A stretch of DNA of 64,000 nt from Anoxybacillus mongoliensis. GTDB taxonomy: Bacteria; Bacillota; Bacilli; Bacillales; Anoxybacillaceae. A model generated the notes under the pieces. That model did no database searches. It had not been told where the DNA came from and was given only the letters and a program-made list of their open reading frames with translations. Below are positions 50,392-58,607 of this stretch, in pieces (the stretch's first letter is position 1; each line of letters opens with the position of its first letter). The translations under genes and the position numbers were made by a program. The stretch covers positions 107,472 through 171,471 of the forward strand of contig NZ_JACHEQ010000005.1 in the NCBI RefSeq assembly GCF_014201515.1, read 5' to 3'.

Positions 50392-51333
50392 GTGGAAGAC
50401 GTTATCCTCCAACATGCGGAGCAGTTGAAGCGGTGGGAAGAAGCACAAAAAGATATTTTTCAAGAATTGATTGAAAATCAACAAAAAATTCAGCAACAAA
50501 ACGCGTTATATTATAACGAAAATGAAGAGGTGCGCATTATTGAAAGATATTATGAGCATATAGATGATCGAGTGGACGGAACATTGTTATTTCAAGCGTA
50601 TCACGATTTAATGAAACGGACGCATATACGTCGCATCCCGTATTTTTTAAGCAAAGATTATTATTTATACACATGGGTTGATCTGCAGCCTGATGGAACA
50701 GTAAAAAGCATCTATTCGGGGAAAAAGAAAGATCCGCGCACGGTGATTTTACAAGACTATGAAACAATCCAAAAGCGATATGAACAATTTGTCCAACTTG
50801 TAAAGAAGGCAAAAAAGGGAGAGCTTGATTTTGAGCAAAAAATGAAAATGGTTGACCAACAATTGAAATTTAATGCAGAACATGTCGTGCCACAATCATG
50901 GTTCGGGGCAAAGGAACCGATGAAAGGGGATTTGCATCACTTATTTGTTTGTGAACCGCGATGCAATTCTATTCGCTCGAATTTTCCGTATGCAGATTTT
51001 CCGTTTTATGAACCAGAGTCTCCTGATGAAATCATTCAAAACGATTGTGGCGTGGCATACGGAGAGCATTTCGAACCTGAACATGGAAAAGGAGCGGTGG
51101 CGCGAGCGATGTTGTATTTCCTCGTTCGTTATCCACGAGCGATCAAACAGCCTTTTATTGATCAAGTCTATATTCCGTTACTTGTTCAATGGCATAAACA
51201 ATTTCCTGTTACAACATATGAGAAACATCGAAATGCGGCAATTTTTCGAATTCAAGGAAATCGCAATCCATTTATCGATAAACCAAACCTTGTTGATCAA
51301 CTTTATTTTTCGATTGGGCGTAAAAGCAGATAG
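50392..51333 (+). CDS. Endonuclease I family nuclease without signal peptide
   Basis: 313 residues. The endonuclease I (EndA/NucM, B. subtilis Bsn/YurI) signature is clear: NAEHVVPQSWFGAKEPMKGD with the catalytic His, HHLFVCEPRCNSIRSNFPYAD, GAVARAMLYFLVRYP and RNAAIFRIQGNRNPFIDKP with metal-binding Asn/Asp. These are non-specific metal-dependent nucleases that are usually secreted. Here the N-terminal 60 residues are polar and coiled (LKRWEEAQKDIFQELIENQQ), with no signal peptide, so the enzyme would stay in the cell or leave by another route. It starts at GTG with GGAGAGAAG upstream; a TTG at 50377 lies in that site. Confidence 0.88.
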   Translation: MEDVILQHAEQLKRWEEAQKDIFQELIENQQKIQQQNALYYNENEEVRIIERYYEHIDDRVDGTLLFQAYHDLMKRTHIRRIPYFLSKDYYLYTWVDLQPDGTVKSIYSGKKKDPRTVILQDYETIQKRYEQFVQLVKKAKKGELDFEQKMKMVDQQLKFNAEHVVPQSWFGAKEPMKGDLHHLFVCEPRCNSIRSNFPYADFPFYEPESPDEIIQNDCGVAYGEHFEPEHGKGAVARAMLYFLVRYPRAIKQPFIDQVYIPLLVQWHKQFPVTTYEKHRNAAIFRIQGNRNPFIDKPNLVDQLYFSIGRKSR

Positions 51334-51399
51334 GCGTTCGCACACATCATCCTCTTTTTCATATGCTGTATTACAGTTTATGAAAAGGGGAAGAGAACG

Positions 51400-52788
51400 A
51401 TGGGTGTAGAGCTAACAGCGTTACATTGGATTTACGTCTCGTTTATTTGTATCATTATCGCGTTGATGGTTTGGCGCAAAGATACATCTTTAGTTTGTAT
51501 GGTGGGCATCTTTTTGTTAGCGATTACAGCAACTGGATCGTTGCCGCTTTCTATTAGCACCATCTTTAAAAGTTTTATTTATGCCATAACGGAACTTCTT
51601 CCAACTATTCTTGTCATCTCGATGATCGTATCGATGAGTAAGCTTCTTACGATCACAGGAATGAATGAAGTGATGATCGCGCCGTTTGCGAAATTGATTC
51701 GGACGCCTTCGTTAGCTTATTGGACGATAGGGATATTAATGATGCTAATTTCTTGGTTTTTTTGGCCGTCGCCCGCGGTGGCATTGCTTGGAGCTGTATT
51801 ATTACCGGTTGCTGTTCGTGTCGGATTGCCGGCATTAGGGGTAGCAATGGCGATGAATTTATTCGGCCACGGCATTGCGCTATCAGGTGATTTTATTATT
51901 CAAGGGGCGCCGAAATTAACAGCAGATGCAGCTGGTATTCCTGTATCTGAAGTCATCTCAGCAAGCATTCCACTCGTTTTCGTGATGGGAATTGTCACTG
52001 TTACAACCGCATTTTTCTTGTTGCGTCGCGATATGAAGAAAGGCAATATCCCACAAAGTGAAGCGGTTTCGATCGAGGCTAGTGAAGTACAGTCTCACTT
52101 ATTAACGAAACGGATGAAAGTGATATTTGCATTTCTTATTCCGATTTTATTTGGGTTAGACGTTGTAGCTATGTATTATTTTCAATTGCAAGGCGGAGAT
52201 GCAACCGCATTAATTGGAGGGACAGCGATTTTTATTTTATCTCTTCTGTCGTTAGTTGCATACAAAAAGAACAGTTTAGAACAAATTACAGACTTATTCA
52301 TTCAAGGATTCCAATTCGGTTTTAAAGTGTTCGGTCCGGTCATTCCGATTGCGGCGTTCTTCTATCTAGGTGATTCTGGATTCCAAACGATTATTGGAGA
52401 ATTTTTACCAAAACAGTCGCATGGCATTGTCAATGACTTAGGTGTTGCTTTATCTAGTGTTGTTCCATTAAGCAAAGAGGTAGGAGCGATTACGTTAACA
52501 GGAGTAGGAGCAATTACCGGATTGGATGGATCAGGTTTTTCAGGCATTTCCCTTGTTGGTTCTATTGCCAAATTGTTTGCAACGGCAATTGGAACAGGAA
52601 TTGCTACATTAACGGCACTTGGTCAAATTGCTGCGATTTGGGTTGGGGGAGGAACGTTAGTACCTTGGGCGCTCATTCCAGCAGCGGCGATTTGTGGTGT
52701 TAGCCCTTTTGAGTTAGCAAGACGAAATGTTGTGCCAGTTGTTACAGGACTAATTGTAACGACAATTGTCGCCATGTTTCTCATTTAA
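51400..52788 (+). CDS. Ion-transporter-like membrane protein
   Basis: 462 residues with 11 or 12 membrane segments. The sequence pattern, two halves with re-entrant Gly/Ser/Pro-rich loops (WPSPAVALLGAVLLPVAVRVGLPALG and VPLSKEVGAITLTGVGAITGLDG), fits the IT superfamily (CitM, DctM, NhaC/GntP relatives), which move organic anions or exchange sodium for protons. I cannot assign a substrate. GGGGAAGAG precedes the ATG. It is monocistronic and ends in a terminator just before the TnrA/GlnR site of amtB. Confidence 0.65.
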   Translation: MGVELTALHWIYVSFICIIIALMVWRKDTSLVCMVGIFLLAITATGSLPLSISTIFKSFIYAITELLPTILVISMIVSMSKLLTITGMNEVMIAPFAKLIRTPSLAYWTIGILMMLISWFFWPSPAVALLGAVLLPVAVRVGLPALGVAMAMNLFGHGIALSGDFIIQGAPKLTADAAGIPVSEVISASIPLVFVMGIVTVTTAFFLLRRDMKKGNIPQSEAVSIEASEVQSHLLTKRMKVIFAFLIPILFGLDVVAMYYFQLQGGDATALIGGTAIFILSLLSLVAYKKNSLEQITDLFIQGFQFGFKVFGPVIPIAAFFYLGDSGFQTIIGEFLPKQSHGIVNDLGVALSSVVPLSKEVGAITLTGVGAITGLDGSGFSGISLVGSIAKLFATAIGTGIATLTALGQIAAIWVGGGTLVPWALIPAAAICGVSPFELARRNVVPVVTGLIVTTIVAMFLI

Positions 52789-52793
52789 TTGTA

Positions 52794-52821
52794 GGAGTGT
52801 CTCTAATGAGGCACTCTTTTT
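52794..52821 (+). terminator. Intrinsic terminator
   Basis: GAGTGTCTC and GAGGCACTC form a stem with one G-T pair around TAAT, followed by five T. Confidence 0.8.
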
Positions 52822-52824
52822 ATA

Positions 52825-52841
52825 TGTTATGAAAAGTGACA
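52825..52841 (+). promoter_or_regulatory. TnrA/GlnR box 1 upstream of amtB
   Basis: TGTTATGAAAAGTGACA fits TGTNA-N7-TNACA exactly. It lies just after the terminator and about 28 bases before the -35 of the amtB promoter, a position where TnrA could activate under nitrogen limitation. Confidence 0.7.
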
Positions 52842-52868
52842 TAAAAATAAAAAAATTTCAAAAAAATG

Positions 52869-52898
52869 TTGCATTTCTGTTTCTTTATGTAATATATT
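52869..52898 (+). promoter_or_regulatory. Candidate sigma-A promoter of amtB
   Basis: TTGCAT (52869-52874), an 18-base spacer and TATATT (52893-52898). It is sandwiched between the two TnrA/GlnR boxes. Confidence 0.45.
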
Positions 52899-52909
52899 AT
52901 AACCATAAA

Positions 52910-52926
52910 TGTTATAAAAAATAACA
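52910..52926 (+). promoter_or_regulatory. TnrA/GlnR box 2 upstream of amtB
   Basis: TGTTATAAAAAATAACA is a perfect palindromic match to TGTNA-N7-TNACA. It lies 17 bases before the amtB start codon, downstream of the promoter, where binding would block transcription. Confidence 0.78.
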
Positions 52927-52942
52927 TAAAGGAGAGATGAGA

Positions 52943-54256
52943 ATGAATGAGGCACAGTTGAGTTTTGCTCTTGATTCACTTTGGGTTATGTTAGGGGCAA
53001 TTTTAGTCATTGGAATGCAAGTCGGATTTGCTCTGTTAGAAGCAGGTTCAACGCGAATGAAAAATGCTGGACATGTCGCAGGGAAGCAAATATTAAGTTT
53101 TGCGATCGCTTCGCTTGCATTTTGGGCTGTAGGTTTTGCTATTACATTTGGAAAAGGAAATGGATTCATCGGAACAGAAGGGTGGTTTCTAAAAGAAGGA
53201 AAGGAGACGTTTTCTTCACTTTCGTGGGCAAATGTGCCACTTGAACTGAAATTTTTATTCCAACTTGCGTTTGTCGGTGTCTCTTTAGCGATTGCGTGGG
53301 GAGGATTCGCTGAGCGCGCAAAACTATCGGTTTACTTTATTTTCGGAACGATTTTTACGATCGCTATTTACCCAGTCATCGGTCATTGGGTATGGGGGGG
53401 TGGTTGGCTTGGAGAAATGGGAATGCAAGATTTCGCAGGTTCGACAGTCGTTCATTTACAAGGTGCAATTGCGGCGCTCATTGCAACGATGTTATTAGGA
53501 CCAAGAATTGGTAAATTCAATAAAGACGGGACACCTAATTACATCCCTGGACATAATCAAGTATATACAGTCATTGGTGGCTTCGTATTATGGGTTGGAT
53601 GGTTTGGATTTAATGCAGGAAGTACGATGGGGACAGCAGATGGATTTTTCGGTTATGTAGCGTTAACGACAAATATTGCAGCAGCTGCTGGAGCAATTGC
53701 TTCCATTTTGACAGCAAAATGGCTCGTTGGGAAAGCGGACATTCCAGCGATGGTTAACGGCGTATTAGCCGCACTTGTTGCCATTACAGCGGCATGCGCA
53801 TTTGTCGAACCGTGGGCAGCAGCAGTCATTGGTGCCGTTGCCGGATCATTTACATTTTGGACGTCTGTATATTTTGAACGAAAAGGCATTGACGATCCAA
53901 TTTATGCATTTTCTGTTCATGGTATAGCAGGTATTGTTGGTACGATTTCAACAGGCTTTTTCGCTTCGCCGCGTTTAGTAGATATTACTGGAATTGGAAA
54001 ACCAGGATTGTTTTATGGAGGAGGGGTTGATCAGCTTATCGTTCAAACGATCGGTGTGTTAGGTGCAGCAATGTATGTAGCGATTGTTTCGTTTGTTGTT
54101 TTATATACTTTAAAAAAGGTGATCGGATTACGAGTGACGCCTGAACAAGAAATTTCTGGACTTGATATTAGTGAGCATGGTTCGTACGGATATCCAGAAC
54201 ACTTAGATCCAGCTTATCAACAAACGACAACAGTCGTTTCATCTCGTTCGTCATGA
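52943..54256 (+). CDS. amtB: Ammonium transporter
   Basis: 437 residues of the Amt/Rh family with 11 membrane segments. Conserved pieces include GMQVGFALLEAGSTRMKN, WGGGWLGEMGMQDFAGSTVVHLQGAIAAL with the first pore His, WVGWFGFNAGS and FSVHGIAGIVG with the second pore His. It conducts ammonia/ammonium into the cell when nitrogen is scarce. The ATG at 52943 is 7 bases from AAGGAGA; an ATG at 52937 is too close to it. Two TnrA/GlnR boxes lie upstream. The usual partner gene for a PII protein (nrgB/glnK) is not downstream; a GlnD-like protein gene is. Confidence 0.95.
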   Translation: MNEAQLSFALDSLWVMLGAILVIGMQVGFALLEAGSTRMKNAGHVAGKQILSFAIASLAFWAVGFAITFGKGNGFIGTEGWFLKEGKETFSSLSWANVPLELKFLFQLAFVGVSLAIAWGGFAERAKLSVYFIFGTIFTIAIYPVIGHWVWGGGWLGEMGMQDFAGSTVVHLQGAIAALIATMLLGPRIGKFNKDGTPNYIPGHNQVYTVIGGFVLWVGWFGFNAGSTMGTADGFFGYVALTTNIAAAAGAIASILTAKWLVGKADIPAMVNGVLAALVAITAACAFVEPWAAAVIGAVAGSFTFWTSVYFERKGIDDPIYAFSVHGIAGIVGTISTGFFASPRLVDITGIGKPGLFYGGGVDQLIVQTIGVLGAAMYVAIVSFVVLYTLKKVIGLRVTPEQEISGLDISEHGSYGYPEHLDPAYQQTTTVVSSRSS

Positions 54257-54269
54257 AGATGGTGATGTC

Positions 54270-55298
54270 ATGAATGCTTTTGAAACAATCATCGTTCGGG
54301 CGGAACAATGTAACGATATATCAGAACTTAAGCAACTTCACCATGAAGTTGCTTTTCTCCTCTCTTCTTTTTCAATTTCTTTTTCCCGTATATTTGAAGT
54401 ATACGATGCGCTTTGTATGTGCCATGATACACTCATGAAACAAGCATTGTTGTTAGCTGAACGAGAAGTTGATCGAAAAGGAATTGGCAAAAAACCTTCT
54501 TCTTTTTGTTGGTTTGTGATGGGGAGTAGCGGAAGGAAGGAGCCGACCATTTGGACAGATCAAGATAACGGAGTAATTTTTTCATGTTTGTGCAGTGAAA
54601 AAGAAGATTGTTATGTATATATGCGTGAGTATGCGCGCATGGGAGTTCTTTTTTTAAACGAAATCGGCTATCCGTATTGTACAGGGCACGTGATGGCGAC
54701 AAATAAAAGATGGCTAAAGGAGGCAAACGATTGGGGGGAGCAAATCGACAAGTATGTGCAAAATGAACATATAGATGATATTCGTTATTTGTCTATGTTG
54801 GTTGATATGCGTCCGATTTATGGCGAGTATTCATTAGTTATCCAACTAAAAGAAACGTTGTATAAAAAAATTGCAACAACTTTTTCTTTGCGTAACCGAA
54901 TGATTGACAGTGTTCGTATTCCTTTTGTTCCCATCGGTCCTTTTGGTCGCGTATACGTAGAACGTTGGGGGGAAAAAAGCGGAATGATTGATATAAAACA
55001 AGGAGGATATGTCCCGCTCAATCATATGTTAAAATGGGTTGCTGTTCAAAAACAATTTATTGATGCGCATTCAACATTTGAGCGATTAACACGTTGGCGC
55101 GCTAAAAACGGTTGTTCACAACGGTTATTCGAACGGATGGAAGAAGCGCTTGAGACGTTTTTATATTTTCGTTTACGTTGTTCGTTAGAAGGGAACAATT
55201 TGGTCATTCATCATTTGTCGAAAGAAGAAAAACAACGATTAAAAAGAGCGTTGACAGTAGTCAAGAAAGTGCAACGTTATGCAAGGAAGTGGGTGTGA
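54270..55298 (+). CDS. DUF294 (GlnD-like nucleotidyltransferase) protein
   Basis: 342 residues. Residues about 60-180 resemble the DUF294 nucleotidyltransferase domain, with the motif FVMGSSGRKEPTIWTDQDNGVIF in which the G-S and D-x-D elements of GlnD-like enzymes are kept. Residues about 200-340 match the DUF294 C-terminal substrate-binding helical region. The CBS and cNMP-binding domains often found at the N-terminus are missing and replaced by about 55 helical residues. It follows amtB by 13 bases and precedes an exonuclease gene by 3. It might modify a nucleotide or protein linked to nitrogen sensing; this is inference. Confidence 0.78.
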   Translation: MNAFETIIVRAEQCNDISELKQLHHEVAFLLSSFSISFSRIFEVYDALCMCHDTLMKQALLLAEREVDRKGIGKKPSSFCWFVMGSSGRKEPTIWTDQDNGVIFSCLCSEKEDCYVYMREYARMGVLFLNEIGYPYCTGHVMATNKRWLKEANDWGEQIDKYVQNEHIDDIRYLSMLVDMRPIYGEYSLVIQLKETLYKKIATTFSLRNRMIDSVRIPFVPIGPFGRVYVERWGEKSGMIDIKQGGYVPLNHMLKWVAVQKQFIDAHSTFERLTRWRAKNGCSQRLFERMEEALETFLYFRLRCSLEGNNLVIHHLSKEEKQRLKRALTVVKKVQRYARKWV

Positions 55299-55301
55299 TG
55301 G

Positions 55302-56021
55302 ATGGAGCGACCGTTTCAATGGATCAGTCGCATATTATCGCTTGGTCTTCGATATGATCAAGCAACAGCGGTCGGCCCAACTTTTCAACAAGAGGCGTGG
55401 ATTCGAAAAATGATGAAAGAAGCAAAGAAACATACGTATTCACTTGAAACGCCACTTTCTGATGTGATGTTTATTTTATTAGATACAGAGACGACAGGTT
55501 TTTCTCCGCAAAGAGGGGATGAAATTTTCTCGCTTGCTGCTTTAAAAACAAAAAAGGGCGAATCGCTTGATTTATATTGTTCCGAATTCCGACCAAAACG
55601 CCGTATTCCAGAACATATTGTTGCGCTTACAGGGATAACGAATGACGATGTGGCATGCGCTCCGTTACTAGAAGAGGAGATTCATCATATCCTTTCTTTT
55701 TTGAACCACAGCATTTTACTCGGCTATCATATTCAGCATGATGTCGCATTTTTAAATGAATTTTTATCACGCAACTATCGTACAGTTTTACAACAAACAG
55801 CAATAGAAATGAGAAAAATTATGGAATGCATATATCACGATTCATTTCCAACGCTTGATGATGCTCTGTCATTTTATCAACTCTCCCCGATTGACCGTCA
55901 TACAGCAAAAGGGGATGTCATGAGTTTATTTGAAATTTGGAAGCGAGTTTTTACGGAGTTGCAACGGTTGCAAATTGATACGTTACATGACTTATATGCG
56001 TTACTTAGTCAGCGTTCGTAA
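55302..56021 (+). CDS. DnaQ-like 3'-5' exonuclease
   Basis: 239 residues. After about 50 residues, an exonuclease domain of the DnaQ/epsilon family: ExoI motif FILLDTETTGFSPQRGDEI, ExoII around GYHIQHDVAFLNEFL, ExoIII in DRHTAKGDVMSLFEIW, together giving the four acidic residues and the His of DEDDh enzymes. The substrate could be DNA, RNA or short oligonucleotides. It is 3 bases from the DUF294 gene. The same pairing (DUF294 with a DnaQ-like exonuclease) recurs in bacteria. The ATG at 55302 follows GGAAGTGGG. Confidence 0.87.
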   Translation: MERPFQWISRILSLGLRYDQATAVGPTFQQEAWIRKMMKEAKKHTYSLETPLSDVMFILLDTETTGFSPQRGDEIFSLAALKTKKGESLDLYCSEFRPKRRIPEHIVALTGITNDDVACAPLLEEEIHHILSFLNHSILLGYHIQHDVAFLNEFLSRNYRTVLQQTAIEMRKIMECIYHDSFPTLDDALSFYQLSPIDRHTAKGDVMSLFEIWKRVFTELQRLQIDTLHDLYALLSQRS

Positions 56022-56028
56022 ACGAATG

Positions 56029-56086
56029 TTGACTTTTTTTGCGAAAAATTATACAATTTCATTAACCTACATGAACATATATTCAT
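56029..56086 (+). promoter_or_regulatory. Promoter and ArsR-family operator of the czrA-cadA operon
   Basis: TTGACT (56029-56034), a 17-base spacer and TACAAT (56052-56057) form the promoter. ATGAACATATATTCAT (56071-56086) is the inverted repeat TGAA-N6-TTCA bound by CzrA/CadC-type repressors, placed over the early transcribed region. Metal-free repressor should hold the operon off. Confidence 0.7.
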
Positions 56087-56108
56087 ATATTGAAGGAGAG
56101 GCGATCTC

Positions 56109-56414
56109 GTGGAACAGCAATATGAGCAGTTAGATGAAGAAACGCTTTTCATCGTATCGCAAACGTTTAAAGCGTTAAGTGATCCGACGCGCATTCGTAT
56201 TTTACATTTACTTTCATCTGGCGAGTTTTCAGTAACTGAAATTGCGAATCGGCTATCACTTTTACAATCGACTGTATCTCATCAACTCCGATTTTTGAAA
56301 AACTTACGTCTAGTTAAATATCGGAGGGAAGGAACGACGTTATATTATTCGCATGATGATGAGCATGTATTGCACATTCTCGAGCAAACAATTCGTCATG
56401 CGCGCGACCATTAG
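56109..56414 (+). CDS. czrA: ArsR/SmtB-family metal-responsive repressor, CzrA-type
   Basis: 101 residues, a winged-helix repressor: [28 protein letters not shown] is the ArsR DNA-binding core with the recognition helix [16 protein letters not shown]. The last helix carries Asp84, His86 and His97 with another His at 101, close to the alpha-5 zinc/cobalt site of CzrA and SmtB; the alpha-3 cysteines of cadmium-sensing CadC are absent. It should leave DNA when zinc or cobalt rises. It starts at GTG with AAGGAGAGG upstream and lies 11 bases before the ATPase gene it probably controls. Confidence 0.87.
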   Translation: MEQQYEQLDEETLFIVSQTFKALSDPTRIRILHLLSSGEFSVTEIANRLSLLQSTVSHQLRFLKNLRLVKYRREGTTLYYSHDDEHVLHILEQTIRHARDH

Positions 56415-56425
56415 GGGGGAATAAA

Positions 56426-58489
56426 GTGAAAGAATATCGAGTCAAAGGATTAACGTGTGCCAATTGTGCGCGAGCATTAGAAGAACAAATTCAATCACTT
56501 CCGTATGGCGAAGGAGCAACGTTGAACTATAATAGCGGAAAATTACGTGTACATGAACGAATCGATTTAGAAAAAGTACGGACGATTTTAGCAACTGATG
56601 GAGCATATATAGCAGATGATGAGCAGGCGTCAAAAAAACGAAACCCGCTCCTCTATTTTGTAGGTGCTTCTATTTTTCTATTTTTGACGGCACTCGTGCT
56701 CGAGCGTTTGGGCATAGATGGTGCGAGCATTGTTATTTATATGACTGCGATAGCACTTAGTGGATATAAAACATTTGTTAAAGGGTTGAAAAATATCATT
56801 CGTTTTCGTTTCAATATGGATACGTTAATGACGATTGCTTTGATCGGGGCGTTTGGAATCGGTGAGTGGAAAGAAGCGACTGTCGTTGCCATTTTATTCG
56901 GTATTAACGAATATTTAGAAGGACTAGGTATGGAACGAGCGCGTCGCTCGCTTGACATGCTACTGAAACAAGCGCCCAAAGAAGCGCTTCTTATATCAAA
57001 CGGACAAATGCATGTCGTTCCCATTCAGTTGTTACAAGTTGGCGATGTAGTGCTTGTTCGCCCTGGTGAAAAAATTCCATCAGATGGTGTTGTTATTGAA
57101 GGAAAAAGCTCCGTCAATGAGGCGGCGATCACAGGCGAAGCAATGCCTATTGAAAAAGAAAAAGGAATGAGTGTGTACGGCGGAAGTGTGAATAATGAAG
57201 GGATGTTACATGTTCAAATTACAAAACAATATAAAGACAGCTCTTTGTCAAAAATTTTACATCTCGTGCAAGAAGCGCAAGAGACAAAAACACCGCTTGA
57301 ACTATTCATTCATCGTTTTGCGAAATATTATACTCCTTTCATTATGATCGTTTCGCTATTCGTCATGCTCGTTCCACCGTTATGGTTTGAAGCATCTTGG
57401 CATGATGCATTATATCAAGGGTTAGCCGTTCTAATTGTTGGATGTCCTTGTGCGCTTATTTTATCTTCACCGATTGCCTTGTTAGCGGGTATGACGCGGA
57501 ACGCGAGAAAAGGGGTGTTAGTGAAAGGCGGCGTTCATTTAGAAACACTTGGACGTGTACGTACGATTGCTTTTGATAAAACAGGAACGATTACAAAAGG
57601 AAAGCCGCACGTAACAGATGTTATTGCATACATCGATGAAAATAAACTGCTTTACATCGCCGCATCGTTAGAAAGTGTATCTTCCCATCCACTTGCGCAA
57701 GCCATTGTCCAAAAAGCGAAACAACACCACATAACATATAAACAACCAGAGCAAATGGCAACGCGAACAGGGAGTGGCATGGAAGGAAAAGTCGACGGAA
57801 AATGGTATCGTATCGGAAATGAAAGAATGTTTGATCATCAACTGTTCACCGAGCAAATTCAAAAAGATGCCGAAAAGTTAAAATGTGAAGGACGTACGAT
57901 TGTTTTTGTAGCAGATGAACAACGTATACTTGGTTTATTCGGCATCGCTGATGAAATACGAGAAGAGAGTAGAAAGGTCATTCAACAACTACATCGTATT
58001 GGTATTCGGCGCACGGTTATGTTAACAGGAGATCACGAAAAAACGGCTGAACAAGTTGCTAAACAAGTTGGAGTGACACATACATTCGCGCAACTTCTTC
58101 CAGAACAAAAAGTTGAAAAAATAAAAGAGTTAATGAAAAATGATACGGTAGCGATGGTAGGAGACGGAATGAATGATGCCCCTGCGCTTGCTCATGCGCA
58201 TCTTGGTATCGCTATGGGAAAAGGGACAGATAGTGCGATTGAAACAGCTGATATTGTGCTTATGCAAGACCATCTTGGAAAATTGCCGGAAGCTATCGTA
58301 ATTGCTCGGCGAGTAAATCGCACCATTCGTTTAAATATCGCCATTGCGCTTTCGTTAAAAGCAACAGCGCTACTATTGACTATTCCAGGTTGGTTAACGT
58401 TATGGATCGCCATTTTATCCGATATGGGGGCAACGATTTTCGTTAGCATACTTAGCTTATTCATTTTATGGGAAAAGCGCACGATCTAA
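56426..58489 (+). CDS. cadA: Zn/Cd/Co-exporting P1B-type ATPase, CadA-like
   Basis: 687 residues. An N-terminal metal-binding domain with Cys11 and Cys14 (TCANCA) is followed by membrane segments, an actuator loop (ITGEAMPIEKEKG), the metal-transport motif GCPCALILSSP at about residue 336, the phosphorylation site DKTGTITKG at about 383, the nucleotide-binding His-Pro in SSHPLAQAI and the hinge VGDGMNDAPALA. It exports divalent heavy metals using ATP. It starts at GTG with AGGGGGG upstream. Co-expression with a zinc-type ArsR repressor favours zinc or cobalt with cadmium as additional substrate. Confidence 0.93.
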   Translation: MKEYRVKGLTCANCARALEEQIQSLPYGEGATLNYNSGKLRVHERIDLEKVRTILATDGAYIADDEQASKKRNPLLYFVGASIFLFLTALVLERLGIDGASIVIYMTAIALSGYKTFVKGLKNIIRFRFNMDTLMTIALIGAFGIGEWKEATVVAILFGINEYLEGLGMERARRSLDMLLKQAPKEALLISNGQMHVVPIQLLQVGDVVLVRPGEKIPSDGVVIEGKSSVNEAAITGEAMPIEKEKGMSVYGGSVNNEGMLHVQITKQYKDSSLSKILHLVQEAQETKTPLELFIHRFAKYYTPFIMIVSLFVMLVPPLWFEASWHDALYQGLAVLIVGCPCALILSSPIALLAGMTRNARKGVLVKGGVHLETLGRVRTIAFDKTGTITKGKPHVTDVIAYIDENKLLYIAASLESVSSHPLAQAIVQKAKQHHITYKQPEQMATRTGSGMEGKVDGKWYRIGNERMFDHQLFTEQIQKDAEKLKCEGRTIVFVADEQRILGLFGIADEIREESRKVIQQLHRIGIRRTVMLTGDHEKTAEQVAKQVGVTHTFAQLLPEQKVEKIKELMKNDTVAMVGDGMNDAPALAHAHLGIAMGKGTDSAIETADIVLMQDHLGKLPEAIVIARRVNRTIRLNIAIALSLKATALLLTIPGWLTLWIAILSDMGATIFVSILSLFILWEKRTI

Positions 58490-58504
58490 CGTCGTGCGCT
58501 TTCC
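58472..58504 (+). terminator. Intrinsic terminator of czrA-cadA
   Basis: AAAGCGCACGA and TCGTGCGCTTT pair around TCTAACG. The T run is short, and the stop codon is in the loop. Confidence 0.7.
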
Positions 58505-58607
58505 TAAAAAAGGATATTATTCAGAAATATTAGAAACGTTGTTGATTTTTTCACCGTTTTTAGTGAAAATGAAGATAGAACTTTAACGACAAAGAGGATG
58601 AAATAGA

